IMG/VR virus record: IMGVR_UViG_3300035232_001084
Location: 1-30,293 of that record
Direction: 5' to 3' (one strand)
DNA length: 30,293 nt
Source: a virus
The notes beneath the pieces were generated by a model. That model saw nothing but the letters and a program-made list of their open reading frames with translations, did no database searches and had not been told where the DNA came from. Below, in pieces: positions 14,791 to 21,878 of this stretch. The position numbers and the translations under genes are program-made. The stretch's first letter is position 1. Each line of letters opens with the position of its first letter.

Positions 14791-16134
14791 ATGAGTAAAA
14801 GAACAGTAACAGATTTTTTTGATAAGGAGTATCTTGAGTATGCTAAGTATGTTGTTGAGAATAGAGCTATACCTAGTTGCATAGATGGATTAAAACCTAC
14901 ACAAAGAAAGGTAGTTTATATTGCAAACAAAATTTGGAAAAGTGGTAATGAAAAACCTATGAAACTTTTTCAACTTGCAGGTAGAGTAGCAGCTGAGGCA
15001 TATTACCACCACGGTAATACATCCTTGGAATCTTCTATGGTAGGTATGGCACAAGGGTTCAAAAACTCTTTACCTCTTTTAGATGGGATAGGACAATTCG
15101 GTTCTTTAAGATCTCCATCCGCAGGTGCACCTCGTTATATTAGTGGAAAGTTACATCCTAATTTTAGGTTACTTTATAAAGACTTTGAATTATTAGAAAA
15201 TAAAATAGAAGAAGGTGAAAAGATTGAACCTGAATACTTCTTACCTATTATCCCAACTGTAATTTTAAATGGTTCATCCGGTATTGCCGTAGGTTTTGCT
15301 ACAAATATTTTAAATAGAAATCCTAAAGATGTTGTTAATGCATGCATCGCTGTTCTTAAGGGTAAAAAGATGCCAGTCTTAGCACCTTGGTTAAAAGAGT
15401 TTAGCGGCACTTTTACCAGAGATACAGTTAATCCAAAAACATGGAAGATAAGTGGGTTGTATGAGGTGCTAAACACAACAACAGTTAAAGTAACTGAAAT
15501 TCCTCCAGGTTTTACATATGAAAGATATGAAGAACATTTAAATAATTTAACCGAGAAAAGAATCATATCAGGGTATGATGATAATTCATCAGGGCAAGTA
15601 GAATATGTACTTAAGTTCCAAAGAGCCATTCTTAAAGATTATGTAAGTAGAAATAAATTAGAAGCTTTATTAAAAATTAATACACAAGAAACTGAAAACC
15701 TTACAACTATAGATGAAAACGGTAAACTTAAAATTTTCAATAAAGTTGAAGAAATAGTTAATCACTTTGTAGAAGTAAGATTAAAATGGTATGATACTAG
15801 AAAGGCTTATCTGATTGCAAAGTTAGTGAGAGAATTACTTATTATTTCAAATAAGGCAAGGTTCATAAAAGATATTATTGATGGTAAACTTACTGTAAAC
15901 AATGCACCTAAGAAATCTATTATACTTTATTTAGAAGCAAATAAGTTTGATAAGGTTGATGGTTCATATAACTATCTTTTAAATATGCCTATCTATTCTT
16001 TAACGAAAGAAAGATTTGATGAGTTATTAAAACAAGAAGCTGATAAGAAAGCTGAAAAGAAAATCATAGAAGGTACTAATCCTAAAGATATGTATCTTTC
16101 TGATTTAGAAACTTTAAAGAAAGCTATAAAATAA
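14791..16134 (+). CDS. 52: DNA topoisomerase II medium subunit (gp52-like)
   Basis: DNA breakage-reunion subunit (GyrA/ParC-like), partner of the product of 12911-14788. It has 447 residues, close to T4 gp52. The winged-helix motif DGLKPTQRKVVY is at residues 32-43, with GNTSLESSMVGMAQ at 75-88. The catalytic tyrosine is Tyr116 in GAPRYISGK, preceded by GQFGSLRSPSAG. The tower domain holds ILNGSSGIAVGFATNI. A C-terminal coiled region ends the protein; the DNA-wrapping beta-propeller of GyrA is absent, as in T4. It starts 2 nt after the large subunit stop, so the two are co-expressed. Confidence 0.95.
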   Translation: MSKRTVTDFFDKEYLEYAKYVVENRAIPSCIDGLKPTQRKVVYIANKIWKSGNEKPMKLFQLAGRVAAEAYYHHGNTSLESSMVGMAQGFKNSLPLLDGIGQFGSLRSPSAGAPRYISGKLHPNFRLLYKDFELLENKIEEGEKIEPEYFLPIIPTVILNGSSGIAVGFATNILNRNPKDVVNACIAVLKGKKMPVLAPWLKEFSGTFTRDTVNPKTWKISGLYEVLNTTTVKVTEIPPGFTYERYEEHLNNLTEKRIISGYDDNSSGQVEYVLKFQRAILKDYVSRNKLEALLKINTQETENLTTIDENGKLKIFNKVEEIVNHFVEVRLKWYDTRKAYLIAKLVRELLIISNKARFIKDIIDGKLTVNNAPKKSIILYLEANKFDKVDGSYNYLLNMPIYSLTKERFDELLKQEADKKAEKKIIEGTNPKDMYLSDLETLKKAIK

Positions 16135-16137
16135 AGT

Positions 16138-16168
16138 AAACCTTTTAAGAAAAAGCAATATAAAAATA
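16138..16168 (+). promoter_or_regulatory. AAACCTTTT ... TATAAAAATA element before nucleotide gene cluster
   Basis: AAACCTTTT at 16138-16146 and TATAAAAATA at 16159-16168, 9 nt before the ATG at 16178. It nearly duplicates the element at 12870. It begins right after the topoisomerase stop and would drive the nucleotide-metabolism genes. Confidence 0.45.
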
Positions 16169-16177
16169 AACAGTATT

Positions 16178-16333
16178 ATGGCGAGATTTAAATTCACAAC
16201 AAAAAACGGAACACATGTATCCGCGTGCGAAACTGATGATGAGAGCAAAGCATGGAAATGGATTGCACAAACTAAACAGTTAACAATAAAGCAAGCAATA
16301 GATCTTTATAATATTATAAAATTAGAAAAATGA
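16178..16333 (+). CDS. Hypothetical small protein (51 aa)
   Basis: ATG at 16178, stop TGA at 16331-16333. A small basic protein: MARFKFTTKNGTHVSA, then DESKAWKWIAQTKQ and a helix ending YNIIKLEK. The short strand-strand-helix layout would suit a tiny alpha/beta fold. It is preceded by the two-part promoter-like element, and its TGA overlaps the next ATG by four bases (ATGA), which supports it as a real gene. Function unknown. Confidence 0.7.
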   Translation: MARFKFTTKNGTHVSACETDDESKAWKWIAQTKQLTIKQAIDLYNIIKLEK

Positions 16334-16557
16334 TGATAGAACAAAACTCCTCAGTAGACTCTTCAATGATAAATAGAGTTATTTACAATTTCCCTAACAA
16401 GTCTTTAAAGATTGAATTTAATTCAGGTGCACTTTATGAATACAATAATGTAGAACCTGATGTTTATGACAATCTATGTAAAGCAGAATCTCAAGGTAAA
16501 TTCTTTAACGAACAAATAAAAAATAATTACGATCACACTCAACTTTTAATAAATTAA
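16330..16557 (+). CDS. KTSC-domain small protein (75 aa)
   Basis: Matches the KTSC domain pattern. There is a Ser-rich start (VDSSMINRVIYNF), then a strand pair LKIEFNSGALYEYNNV followed by the helix DVYDNLCKAESQG and KFFNEQIKN. KTSC domains are found alone or fused to Lys-tRNA synthetases and in many phages; their role is unknown, with nucleic-acid binding suggested. It starts inside the stop of the previous gene, and a 3-nt gap leads to the next. Confidence 0.78.
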   Translation: MMIEQNSSVDSSMINRVIYNFPNKSLKIEFNSGALYEYNNVEPDVYDNLCKAESQGKFFNEQIKNNYDHTQLLIN

Positions 16558-16560
16558 ATT

Positions 16561-16794
16561 ATGGCAAGTACAAATTCAAACGCGCTCTATGAAGCGCTTA
16601 AGGCTCAATTCGTAGCACAAAAAACAAAAGCAATCGCAACATTAACTGTATACTTAACTAACCCAGTTGGTATTGGAGAACATCCACAGATTATTGATGA
16701 AATGGTTGAACAAACAAAATCTTTAGCAGAGGCAGAAGATTGTTTAGAAAGATTAGAAACTACCTTTGAAACTCAAAAAGAAGATTCTAAATAA
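16561..16794 (+). CDS. Hypothetical conserved T4-like phage protein (77 aa)
   Basis: Helical and soluble. The central VYLTNPVGIGEHPQIIDEM is a motif I associate with a small protein common in T4-like phages of marine hosts, with no assigned function. The C-terminal half is an acidic coiled-coil-like helix (AEAEDCLERLETTFETQ). Its stop overlaps the kinase ATG by one base (TAATG), so it is translationally coupled to the nucleotide kinase gene downstream. Confidence 0.75.
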   Translation: MASTNSNALYEALKAQFVAQKTKAIATLTVYLTNPVGIGEHPQIIDEMVEQTKSLAEAEDCLERLETTFETQKEDSK

Positions 16795-17273
16795 TGAATA
16801 AAGTTATCCTAGTAGGAAAGGCTGCTGCTGGAAAAGATCACATGAGAAAGATCCTTAGCGGTCGAGGTTTTCAATATGGAATTTCATATACTACTCGACC
16901 GCCTAGAGAAGGTGAAATTGATGGTAAAGATTATTTCTTTTTAACTGATGAAAGTTTTAAGAGAAAAATCAATCAAGGTTACTGGTATGAATGGATTGAA
17001 TTTAATGGTTGGTACTACGGTACTAGTCAAAGACAATTTACCACAAGCTGTAACCTATTTATTATGACACCTAAAGGTATAGGTCACATTGATCCTGTTG
17101 ATAGAAAAGAATGTACTATCATATACTTAAATGTTGATGAAAAGATCCGAAGAAAACGGTTAGAAGCCAGAGAAATGCCTGGTGATTCCATTGACCGTAG
17201 AATGGATGCAGACAACAAAGACTTTGAAAATTTTACTGATTTTGATTTAGAAATAAACAATTCTAACTTTTAA
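16794..17273 (+). CDS. Guanylate kinase-like (d)NMP kinase
   Basis: Phosphorylates GMP/dGMP, or possibly another dNMP, with ATP. P-loop GKAAAGKD at residues 8-15. The GMP-binding signature is SYTTRPPREGEIDGKDYFF, followed by WYEWIEFNGWYYGTS, both hallmarks of guanylate kinases. At 159 residues it is shorter than the cellular enzyme (about 200), mainly at the C-terminus, though the RxxxR-type lid (RRKRLEAREMPGDSIDRR) is present. The P-loop has Asp where Ser/Thr is usual, as in T4 gp1. It sits with a thymidylate-kinase-like gene and a TS-family gene, which together would feed dNTP synthesis. Confidence 0.86.
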   Translation: MNKVILVGKAAAGKDHMRKILSGRGFQYGISYTTRPPREGEIDGKDYFFLTDESFKRKINQGYWYEWIEFNGWYYGTSQRQFTTSCNLFIMTPKGIGHIDPVDRKECTIIYLNVDEKIRRKRLEAREMPGDSIDRRMDADNKDFENFTDFDLEINNSNF

Positions 17274-17274
17274 C

Positions 17275-17286
17275 TATATAAAAATA
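17275..17286 (+). promoter_or_regulatory. TATATAAAAATA motif before thymidylate kinase-like gene
   Basis: TATATAAAAATA begins 2 nt after the guanylate kinase stop and ends 5 nt before the ATG at 17292. It belongs to the recurring TATATAAAA family in this window. The distance is short for a promoter, so an A-rich translation leader is as likely. Confidence 0.3.
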
Positions 17287-17291
17287 AAACA

Positions 17292-17885
17292 ATGAGTAAA
17301 TTCATTATCATAGAGGGTACCGATAATACAGGTAAAGACACTCAACAAAATCTTATCATTAAAAAAGTAAATGATTTAGTATTTCAAAAATTACATTATT
17401 CTTCTTTACCTTTTAAAGATGATAAAGAAAAACATATTACATATTCACAGAAGCTGTATGATGATATGTTTAAGCTTATGATCCTTTCTAAAGATAAAGA
17501 TATTAATATTATCTTTAACAGATCTCATTTAGGTGAAAGTGTTTATTCTCCTCTTTACCGAGAATATTCAGGAGATTATGTTTTTGATATTGAAAAGCAA
17601 TATGTTCATTCTTTACGAGAAGAACTTTATCTTATAACATTAACTAATGATCCTCATACTATTTTAAAGAGAGATGATGGTTTATCATTTTATGGTAATG
17701 AAGAAGAAGTAAAAGCAGAAGTTGATGGTTTTAATAGAGCTCATCGTTTAAGTAAAATTAAAAATAAATTAAAAATACATCTAGGTACAATGAGTGCTGA
17801 TGAAGTATCTAATATTATCATAGATTTTTTAAAGCATGAAAATACTATCACAGGATCACCTAAACAATTAAATTTATTTGAATAA
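17292..17885 (+). CDS. Thymidylate kinase-like deoxynucleoside monophosphate kinase
   Basis: Resembles dTMP kinases. P-loop EGTDNTGKDTQQ at residues 8-19; an Arg-containing motif in IIFNRSHLGESVYSPLYREY corresponds to the D-R-(F/Y/H) substrate-binding motif of the family, with Asn replacing Asp; the lid region is around LKRDDGLSFYG. It has 197 residues, the normal length. The last residues (SPKQLNLFE) resemble a short terminal motif. In this cluster, next to a TS-family enzyme with a dCMP hydroxymethylase signature, its substrate could be dTMP or a modified dCMP (T4 gp1 phosphorylates dTMP, dGMP and hmdCMP). The stop overlaps the next ATG by one base. Confidence 0.82.
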   Translation: MSKFIIIEGTDNTGKDTQQNLIIKKVNDLVFQKLHYSSLPFKDDKEKHITYSQKLYDDMFKLMILSKDKDINIIFNRSHLGESVYSPLYREYSGDYVFDIEKQYVHSLREELYLITLTNDPHTILKRDDGLSFYGNEEEVKAEVDGFNRAHRLSKIKNKLKIHLGTMSADEVSNIIIDFLKHENTITGSPKQLNLFE

Positions 17886-18061
17886 TGTCAGCAGAAGATA
17901 TACTTTACCAAGCACACTACGAAGGTATTAAGGATTTAGTTTTTATAGAATCTAAAAGATTAAGAACAGATAATCCTAAGAAATGGAAATATGCAGATTA
18001 CGGAGACGTGATTGATCAGGCATATAAAAATGTAAAAGAAAAACTAAATAAAAATAAATGA
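17885..18061 (+). CDS. Hypothetical small protein (58 aa)
   Basis: ATG at 17885, stop TGA at 18059-18061. The protein is MSAEDILYQAHYEGIKDL, then KRLRTDNPKKWKYADYGDVI and a Lys-rich helix end. It overlaps the previous stop by one base (TAATG) and the next start by four bases (ATGA), so it bridges the kinase and the TS-family gene and is translated with them. No domain recognised. Its position suggests a partner or small regulator of dNTP synthesis, which is inference only. Confidence 0.72.
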   Translation: MSAEDILYQAHYEGIKDLVFIESKRLRTDNPKKWKYADYGDVIDQAYKNVKEKLNKNK

Positions 18062-18966
18062 GAGTTTATAACGGAGAAACATTTGCCGATGCTTATGAAT
18101 TAGCATTAAACGATATATTGTATAACCCACAATATCAATCCTCACCTAGAGGTATGAAGATATTTGAAGTATCTGATGCAGCACTAGTTATCGAAGATCC
18201 TAGGTATTGTTTATATGAGAATTCTCGTAGGAGTAGTCAATTTAAATATATTGCAGCAGAGTTAGTATGGTATTTTACCGGTCGTAAAGATGCTGACTTT
18301 ATTACACCTTATGCAAAATTCTGGGATCAAATTAAAAATAAAGATGGCTCAGTTAATTCTGCTTATGGTAATCTTATCTTTACTGAAGAATTAGAAGATG
18401 GTAGGAATCAATACCAATGGGCATTAGATTCTTTAATTCAAGATAAAGACTCAAGACAGGCAATTATACATTTTAATAAACCTTCTCATCAGTGGAATGG
18501 TAATAAAGATTTTGTATGTACTCTTAATGGAGTTTTTCAAATAAGAGATAATAAATTAAACTTTACATTAGATATGAGGTCTAATGATTTAATTCTAGGT
18601 ATGCCTACTGATGTTGCATTCTTTTGTTTATTACAAATTCAAATGTTAGAGCATCTAAGAAAATACTACCCAGAATTAGAATTAGGTACTTATACTCATA
18701 TCGCACATTCATTACATTTATATGAAAGGCATTTTAATCTTGTAGGTGAAATGTTAGAAAAATCATTTAATCCTCAGTCATTCCCAGATATGAGAGAATT
18801 CTTAATTGATCCTAATGGTAAAGCATTAAATGGTTTAAACCAATTAGAAGAAGAAGTTCTCCAAATGAATGATTTAGTATTTAATGGTAATGCAAGTTGT
18901 ACTGTAGATAAACATGATGATCTTTTACATCAATGGATATCTGATGCAATCTTCGGAAATATATAA
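18058..18966 (+). CDS. Thymidylate synthase-family enzyme, probable dCMP hydroxymethylase
   Basis: A folate-dependent pyrimidine C5-transferase of 302 residues (E. coli TS 264; T4 gp42 246). The fold motifs are clear: catalytic Cys154 in DFVCTLNGVFQ, Arg174-Ser-Asn-Asp177 in MRSNDLILGMP, and His220-x-Tyr222 in SLHLYERH. Position +31 from the catalytic Cys is Asp185 (GMPTDVAFF). In E. coli TS this position is Asn177 (Cys146+31), which selects dUMP. In T4 dCMP hydroxymethylase it is Asp179 (Cys148+31), which selects dCMP. The ungapped spacing is seen directly; dCMP specificity is inferred. The His after the catalytic Cys of TS is Thr here, and one Arg of the phosphate-binding pair is Gln134. 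It is coupled to the small gene upstream. A plain thymidylate synthase remains possible. Confidence 0.85.
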   Translation: MRVYNGETFADAYELALNDILYNPQYQSSPRGMKIFEVSDAALVIEDPRYCLYENSRRSSQFKYIAAELVWYFTGRKDADFITPYAKFWDQIKNKDGSVNSAYGNLIFTEELEDGRNQYQWALDSLIQDKDSRQAIIHFNKPSHQWNGNKDFVCTLNGVFQIRDNKLNFTLDMRSNDLILGMPTDVAFFCLLQIQMLEHLRKYYPELELGTYTHIAHSLHLYERHFNLVGEMLEKSFNPQSFPDMREFLIDPNGKALNGLNQLEEEVLQMNDLVFNGNASCTVDKHDDLLHQWISDAIFGNI

Positions 18967-18983
18967 ACAAAATAAAATTTGTT

Positions 18984-20606
18984 TTGAAGTACTTAAAATT
19001 ATTTGAACAGTTCATAAATGAAAAGAAACCAGCAGGAGCTCCTGATTGGCATGACTCTGATGCACCTGATGCAAACGGTAGGTTTAAAGATCTTTCTATA
19101 AAAGATTTGGCTGCATGGTTAATTAAAACCAGAAATAAAGATGTTAAAAAAATTAGCGGTTCTTTAACTCAGCAAGTAGTTTTTAATAGAAAGAGTGATC
19201 CTAAGTATGCTGAAAAGATGGAGAAAACCAGAAAAGAAGTATATAAACAATTAGGTAGAGAAGATTTATTAAAAGAAGCTTTACTTGAGAAAGGTTATAA
19301 CATGGATGATATTCATGATTTAATAGCATTCCATAGATTCAATAAAGACTTTAGAAAGTTATCTGCTAAAGATAAAGAATGGGTAGAGAATGATGCTAAA
19401 GAAAGAGGCTTTAATGAATCAGCTGATATTACTATAGGTGGTAAAGAATATAAGCTTATTCAAAAAGGAAGTAAAATTACTCTAACTAATACTAAGTTAT
19501 CAGCTGATAAGTTTATATTTAGAAATGAAAAAGAATTTAAAGCATGGGCTGATGACCAAGTAGAACCAATTGGTGGAACTCAATCATCTCATTTTGGTAT
19601 TAGTGAATCAGTTAATAATGAAGACTATCTTAAGAAGGTTAATTTTATATTAGCAGGAGAAAAGATAGAAGGTCTTACTGGTAAAAACAATAAAAGAATT
19701 TATGGTAAAATAAACGACGTATGTTTAGACAACCTATTTAATTCATTTTATGCAAAGGGTGATTATAAAAAAGACCTTGATGTTGATCCGAAGCTACCTC
19801 TTATTTATTATGGTGGAAATTCAAAAGAAGGTTTAGATTTTCTAAAGAGATACAATGTATCAGAGGATGTTATGTATAACTTACCAGAAGCAATGAAGGT
19901 TAGTGGTAATAAGAGTGATTTTTATAAAATGTTTAAAGATACTGATTTTATTCCAAAGGCAGTTTATAAAAAGGAAGATGCAAAAGATTTAGAATTTCCT
20001 ATTATTGCAAAACCTGATGACGGTCATTCTGGTTTAGGTATTGAGATTTTTGATACTTATGAAGACTTAGAAAAAAGTAAAGGTAAATTTGAAAACTATT
20101 CTGAGGCAAAAGATCTTGATAGAGAATTTAGAGTTTTACTAATGAATGAAGATCCTGTGTTAGTTCATGAGAGAGTTTCTTTAAATGAAAATGAAATTAA
20201 AGATAAAGAAGCCGATGAACAAACCGAATTTACTTATGTAGATCAAGATATGAGTAAATTAGATTTTATGGATAAAGTAAATGATATCTGTAAAAAGGTT
20301 AGAGAAAAATTAAAACTTGGTCTTTGGTCAATCGATTTAATGATTGATAAGAGTGGAGATTGTTGGGTTGCCGAAATTAACTCAGCATCTGGTATGGCAG
20401 CAGATAAAATGGCAAGAGTATATGTTAAAGTGTATGAAGATTTCTATGATGAGAAATTACCACAAGAATTTAAGACTCATTTAAATGAAGAATACATTAA
20501 GCCTATTTATAAAATTAATCTTAAAGAAAATGCGGATCAAATTAAAAGATCTAAGTGCTGCGTTAATTATCAGGATATTATTGATGGAAAAGAAACTATT
20601 CTTTAA
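18984..20606 (+). CDS. ATP-grasp ligase-like protein with capsid-targeting N-terminus
   Basis: A 540-residue protein starting with TTG at 18984, chosen because the targeting motif begins there. Residues 4-13 (LKLFEQFINE) match the T4 internal-protein capsid-targeting pattern K-x-[YF]-x-x-F-I-x-E, cut after Glu by the prohead protease. Residues 31-92 are a helical module (DLSIKDLAAWLIKTR; SGSLTQQVVFNRKSDPKYAE). Residues 145-200 look like a small beta domain. Residues ~265-490 are an ATP-grasp fold: Lys343 in PIIAKPDDGHSGLGI, Asp451 in LWSIDLMID, and Glu464/Asn466 in VAEINSASGMA, as in RimK/D-Ala-D-Ala ligase-like enzymes. Such enzymes join a carboxylate to an amine or thiol. Packaging in the head and delivery with DNA is inferred from the N-terminus. 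The substrate is unknown. Confidence 0.8.
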   Translation: MKYLKLFEQFINEKKPAGAPDWHDSDAPDANGRFKDLSIKDLAAWLIKTRNKDVKKISGSLTQQVVFNRKSDPKYAEKMEKTRKEVYKQLGREDLLKEALLEKGYNMDDIHDLIAFHRFNKDFRKLSAKDKEWVENDAKERGFNESADITIGGKEYKLIQKGSKITLTNTKLSADKFIFRNEKEFKAWADDQVEPIGGTQSSHFGISESVNNEDYLKKVNFILAGEKIEGLTGKNNKRIYGKINDVCLDNLFNSFYAKGDYKKDLDVDPKLPLIYYGGNSKEGLDFLKRYNVSEDVMYNLPEAMKVSGNKSDFYKMFKDTDFIPKAVYKKEDAKDLEFPIIAKPDDGHSGLGIEIFDTYEDLEKSKGKFENYSEAKDLDREFRVLLMNEDPVLVHERVSLNENEIKDKEADEQTEFTYVDQDMSKLDFMDKVNDICKKVREKLKLGLWSIDLMIDKSGDCWVAEINSASGMAADKMARVYVKVYEDFYDEKLPQEFKTHLNEEYIKPIYKINLKENADQIKRSKCCVNYQDIIDGKETIL

Positions 20607-20668
20607 TTAGAAAAAAGTTCTTATATAATTTTCAGTTCCCAACTAATTTTATTATATTTGTATTATAA
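20607..20668 (+). promoter_or_regulatory. Strong promoter, copy 2 (Bacteroidetes-type -7 box)
   Basis: The -7 box TATATTTG at 20653-20660 is a perfect fit to the Bacteroidetes sigma consensus TAnnTTTG. An upstream block TTTTCAGTTCCCAA is shared with copy 1 at 11086-11147 (about 52 of 62 bases identical, no gaps). It begins immediately after the stop of the ATP-grasp gene and drives the gene at 20693 and the sigma factor behind it. Confidence 0.8.
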
Positions 20669-20692
20669 CAGTTAATCTGTAAACAAAAACTT

Positions 20693-21226
20693 ATGCAAAA
20701 AGATTTAAAAAGCCTTAATGATTTTTATATAACATCTGATACCTGGTTCGGTAGACCACAAATACTTCAGATTGCTAATAGAAAATTTAATGATGTAGAT
20801 GAAATGAATGCTGCACTTATTAAAAATTGGAATAAGGCAGTAAAGAAAAATGATATTGTTTTTCATCTAGGAAATTTTGCATGGGATCCACAAACCGCAA
20901 GAGCTGTTCTAAAAAGACTCAATGGTCAAATCTATTTTATGATAGGTAGTGCTGATGAGGCCTTTTTAGATATTCAACATGAATTTGAAAATGTATCTAT
21001 TTTAGAAGATCAGATTGTAGAATTACCTCAATTTGATTCTATAATTTGCCACTATCCATTAGATGTATGGAATGGTAAAGATTCAGGTACCCTTCACTTT
21101 CACGGTCATACAATATTTTCTCATAAGACTGACTTGTCTAAAATGAATAGAATAAACGTATGTACAGATTTTTGGAATTATACACCAGTAAATTATTTAA
21201 CCATTAAAGATTTTATAAATGAGTAA
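20693..21226 (+). CDS. Degenerate metallophosphoesterase-like protein
   Basis: A 177-residue protein with the overall layout of small phage calcineurin-like phosphoesterases (FITSDTHFGH...HLGDF...RGNHD...SHYPL...HGH). Several metal ligands are replaced. The first motif is TSDTWFG (His to Trp), the second is HLGNFAW (Asp to Asn) and the third is IGSADE in place of GNHD. The later motifs CHYPLDVW and FHGHTIF keep their His residues. The fold is thus probably kept while the usual two-metal site is broken, so it may be a binding protein or have changed chemistry. It is the first gene behind promoter copy 2 and overlaps the sigma gene by 8 nt. The ATG is 32 nt after the -7 box. Confidence 0.78.
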   Translation: MQKDLKSLNDFYITSDTWFGRPQILQIANRKFNDVDEMNAALIKNWNKAVKKNDIVFHLGNFAWDPQTARAVLKRLNGQIYFMIGSADEAFLDIQHEFENVSILEDQIVELPQFDSIICHYPLDVWNGKDSGTLHFHGHTIFSHKTDLSKMNRINVCTDFWNYTPVNYLTIKDFINE

Positions 21227-21857
21227 AACAAAAAAGAAAACCTACAAGGAACTAGCAACAGAGTTCAAAAAGACAAGAAATGAAAAAGTATATAATGAGC
21301 TTTATCATAAGATGAGACCAGGTCTATGGAACTATGTCAATAATATTATTAAAGATCCTTTAATTTCTGATGATATAGTATCTCATACATTAACAACCGT
21401 ATATTTAAAAATTGATCAATACAACGAGGATTACCAAATTACTACATGGGCATATCGTATTGCATATAATGAATGTATAGGTTGGATTAGATTTAGAAAT
21501 AAGAAAGTAAGTATGAATGTATTTACTGATGCTGGTGTTGAACCGCCAATGGAACCTTCTATTACTCTAAGACATGATTCATATCTTCCTAAAACTGATA
21601 GTGATTGGGAAAATGAACAAACAACTTTAGATGAACAGGTTAGATTAACCCATGAGGCTATTAATGCGTTGCCTCCGATGTACAAGCGATATATGATAGA
21701 AAGATTTTTAAATCATAGATCATATCAAGATATTTTAGATATTATGATAGAGTCCGAAAAGGGTATAAATTTACAAACAGTTAAGAACAGAATATTTAGG
21801 GGTAGGAAAATAGTTAAAAAACAGCTCGAAGGGATGAAACTATTTGCTGATGCCTAA
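21219..21857 (+). CDS. Sigma-70 family (ECF-like) RNA polymerase sigma factor
   Basis: Directs host RNA polymerase to phage promoters. Residues ~20-95 match region 2 (ISDDIVSHTLTTVYLKID; then the -10-binding face with YQITTWAYRIAYNECIGWIR). Residues ~140-205 match region 4 (EAINALPPMYKRYMIERFLN, then a helix-turn-helix SYQDILDIM and TVKNRIFRGRKIVKKQL). The linker between them is acidic. With 212 residues it has an ECF layout, not the shorter T4 gp55 one. It is co-transcribed with the degenerate phosphoesterase from promoter copy 2, so it is probably made early and used for later genes. Its likely targets are the TATATAAAA-type motifs in this window, which is inference. Confidence 0.88.
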   Translation: MSKTKKKTYKELATEFKKTRNEKVYNELYHKMRPGLWNYVNNIIKDPLISDDIVSHTLTTVYLKIDQYNEDYQITTWAYRIAYNECIGWIRFRNKKVSMNVFTDAGVEPPMEPSITLRHDSYLPKTDSDWENEQTTLDEQVRLTHEAINALPPMYKRYMIERFLNHRSYQDILDIMIESEKGINLQTVKNRIFRGRKIVKKQLEGMKLFADA

Positions 21858-21878
21858 ATACATAATAAACAAACCGAT

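Noticed and set aside
18984-20606. Calling the ATP-grasp gene a specific RimK or glutathione synthase
   Set aside because: The ATP site is visible but the substrate-binding part is not recognisable, so no specific reaction is supported.
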